Source: Accumulibacter sp032229525
GTDB taxonomy: Bacteria; Pseudomonadota; Gammaproteobacteria; Burkholderiales; Rhodocyclaceae
Assembly: GCF_032229525.1 (NCBI RefSeq)
Contig: NZ_JAVTWB010000184.1
Location: 1 to 6,403, forward strand
Length of the DNA stretch: 6,403 bases
Direction: 5' to 3'
Part shown: positions 5,677-6,403 of the stretch, piece after piece
Layout of the letters: every line of letters begins with the position of its first letter
Position numbering within the stretch: the stretch's first letter is position 1
Notes under the pieces: generated by a model
Told to the model about the DNA's origin: nothing
The model's database searches: none
The model's input: only the letters and a program-made list of their open reading frames with translations
Made by a program: the position numbers and the translations under genes

Positions 5677-5720
5677 AAAGGGTCAGCGTGATTTCAATTG
5701 GCAAATCACCCTGACCCTTT
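5677..5720 (+). terminator. Large 18-bp palindrome, terminator-like
   Basis: AAAGGGTCAGCGTGATTT is complementary to AAATCACCCTGACCCTTT at 17 of 18 positions (single C/C mismatch at 5687/5710), with an 8-base loop. The right arm runs into TTTTT, so on the plus strand it looks like an intrinsic terminator. From memory, GGGTCAG...CTGACCC palindromes accompany Y1/RAYT transposase genes in proteobacteria. It marks the junction between the LysE-type remnant and the RAYT remnant and may be the element's left-end structure. Confidence 0.65.
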
Positions 5721-5735
5721 TTGTTCGGTTCTGCC

Positions 5736-5771
5736 GCCGTCGTGGTTGTAACCACGACGGCTGTTTTTTTT
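5736..5771 (+). terminator. Perfect 12-bp hairpin followed by eight T
   Basis: GCCGTCGTGGTT and AACCACGACGGC are perfect complements around a GT centre. TG and a run of eight T (5764-5771) follow. This is a textbook intrinsic terminator on the plus strand. It overlaps the first codons of the RAYT remnant. Hairpins at the 5' side of IS200/IS605-type transposases are known to block incoming transcription and translation, and this may serve the same purpose. Confidence 0.75.
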
Positions 5772-6402
5772 GTGCACGAGGACTCCCGCTTCTACCCTCA
5801 CTGGCTCAAGGAATATGCGCTGAACACCGGCTCTCGGATTGATGCCTGCGTATTGATGACCAATCACGTGCATCTGCCTGTTTCGGCGGAAGCGGGAAAC
5901 AGCGTTGGCGCCTTGATAAAAGCACTGGGGCAGCGCTACGTGCAATACGTCAATCGAAGCTATCGCCGTTCCGGTACTCTCTGGGAAGGTCGCTTGCGCT
6001 TGTGTCTGACCCAGGAAGAGCGCTACCTCCTCGCGCTGCCAGCGCGACATCGAACTCAACCCCGTTCGCGCCGGCTTCGTTGGGCACCCGTCCGAGTATC
6101 CTTGGTCGAGCTATCGCGTGAAGGCCGAGGGCGAGGGCGATTCGTTGGTCGAGCCGCATCCGCTGTATCTTGCATTGGGAGCGGACCAGTCAACGCGGCA
6201 AGCCGCCAATCGCGACCTCTTCCGAAATCAGCTGGATACAGAACGAAGCGAAAGGCTCCGCCGCGCAACGAACGGAAATTTTGCTCCAGGCGACTCGCGG
6301 TTTGCAGGGCAGATCTCTCAAACAATTGGCCGACAGGCAAGGCCAGGAACTTGCGGTCGGCCGCGCAAGCGCCCAGACACCGTCTCTGAGCAGCTGTTTT
6401 GA
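5741..6402 (+). pseudogene. REP-associated tyrosine transposase (RAYT, Y1_Tnp family), frameshifted
   Basis: Three reading frames together rebuild one RAYT-like transposase (HUH single-strand DNA nuclease). Frame A (5741-5769) gives RGCNHDGCFF, like the family's RGNN...CFF. Frame B (about 5772-6035) gives VHEDSRFYPHWLKEYA, VLMTNHVHL with the HUH pair at codons 5865-5873, then GQRYVQYVNRSYRRSGTLWEGR and TQEERYLLA. Frame C (6037-6402) gives CQRDIELNPVRAGFV, HPSEYPWSSYR, PHPLYLALG and a basic GRPRKR tail, ending in TGA 6400-6402. One extra T in the T8 run and one extra base near 6036 explain both shifts. The initiating Met and about the first 15-20 residues are absent. The family's CYRYIELNP reads CQRDIELNP here, so the presumed catalytic Tyr is Asp (codon 6046-6048). 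It is almost certainly inactive. The C-terminus looks complete. Confidence 0.85.
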
Positions 6403-6403
6403 G

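Noticed and set aside
5408..5755. 115-codon minus-strand open frame
   Set aside because: It is the wrong frame: the LysE/RhtB similarity lies in the neighbouring minus frame, which contains stops.
5411..5842. 143-codon plus-strand open frame
   Set aside because: Most of it is antisense to the LysE-type remnant and it crosses two terminator-like hairpins. Only its RGCNHDGCFF segment is meaningful, as RAYT debris.

Overview
The window looks like a high-GC proteobacterial chromosome. The dense codons, the LysR, GGDEF and RAYT families, an inverted pair of REP-type repeats with GTAG heads, and a CCCTTCTCCC/GGGAGAAGGG intergenic hairpin would suit a gammaproteobacterium of the Xanthomonadales (Rhodanobacter/Dyella-like). 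A betaproteobacterium is not excluded. This placement comes from repeat style and memory, not from a database search.

Layout: (1) 1-176, no recognisable gene. (2) 177-1127, minus strand, a membrane-anchored diguanylate cyclase with intact GGDEF and RxxD I-site motifs. (3) 1128-1525, about 400 bases with no convincing gene; it holds a perfect 12-bp palindrome 53 bases upstream of the cyclase start. (4) 1526-2428, minus strand, a LysR-type regulator. (5) 2429-2568, a divergent promoter region with an excellent T-N11-A LysR box. (6) 2569-3129, plus strand, an AhpD-like member of the carboxymuconolactone decarboxylase family. (7) 3130-3325, an intergenic leader containing hairpins and a nested palindrome. 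(8) 3326-4975, plus strand, a three-cofactor fusion: an N-terminal pyridoxamine-phosphate-oxidase-like flavin split barrel joined to a phthalate-dioxygenase-reductase-type flavin/NAD/2Fe-2S module. (9) 4976-5319, convergent intergenic DNA with a possible terminator and an inverted pair of REP elements. (10) 5320-5670, minus strand, the decayed C-terminal half of a LysE/RhtB-type exporter. (11) 5677-5771, two stacked hairpins. (12) 5741-6402, plus strand, a frameshifted RAYT/Y1-type REP-associated transposase.

The coherent functional unit is 1526-4975. The LysR protein probably controls itself and the divergent AhpD-like gene, and perhaps also the fusion flavoprotein. The AhpD-like protein keeps the Glu/Cys/Cys/His spacing of the peroxidase active site, and the neighbour is an NAD(P)H-driven electron-transfer protein. 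A redox or electrophile-detoxification role is therefore a reasonable inference, but no substrate can be read from the sequence.

The right-hand 1.1 kb is a small graveyard. A LysE-type gene loses homology almost exactly where a terminator-like palindrome begins, and a RAYT transposase follows that has two frameshifts and an Asp where the conserved YIELNP tyrosine is expected. I saw no CRISPR array, tRNA, rRNA or obvious phage gene. I do not claim a wholly new system; the best candidates for a second look are the AhpD/fusion-flavoprotein pair and the REP/hairpin/RAYT debris.
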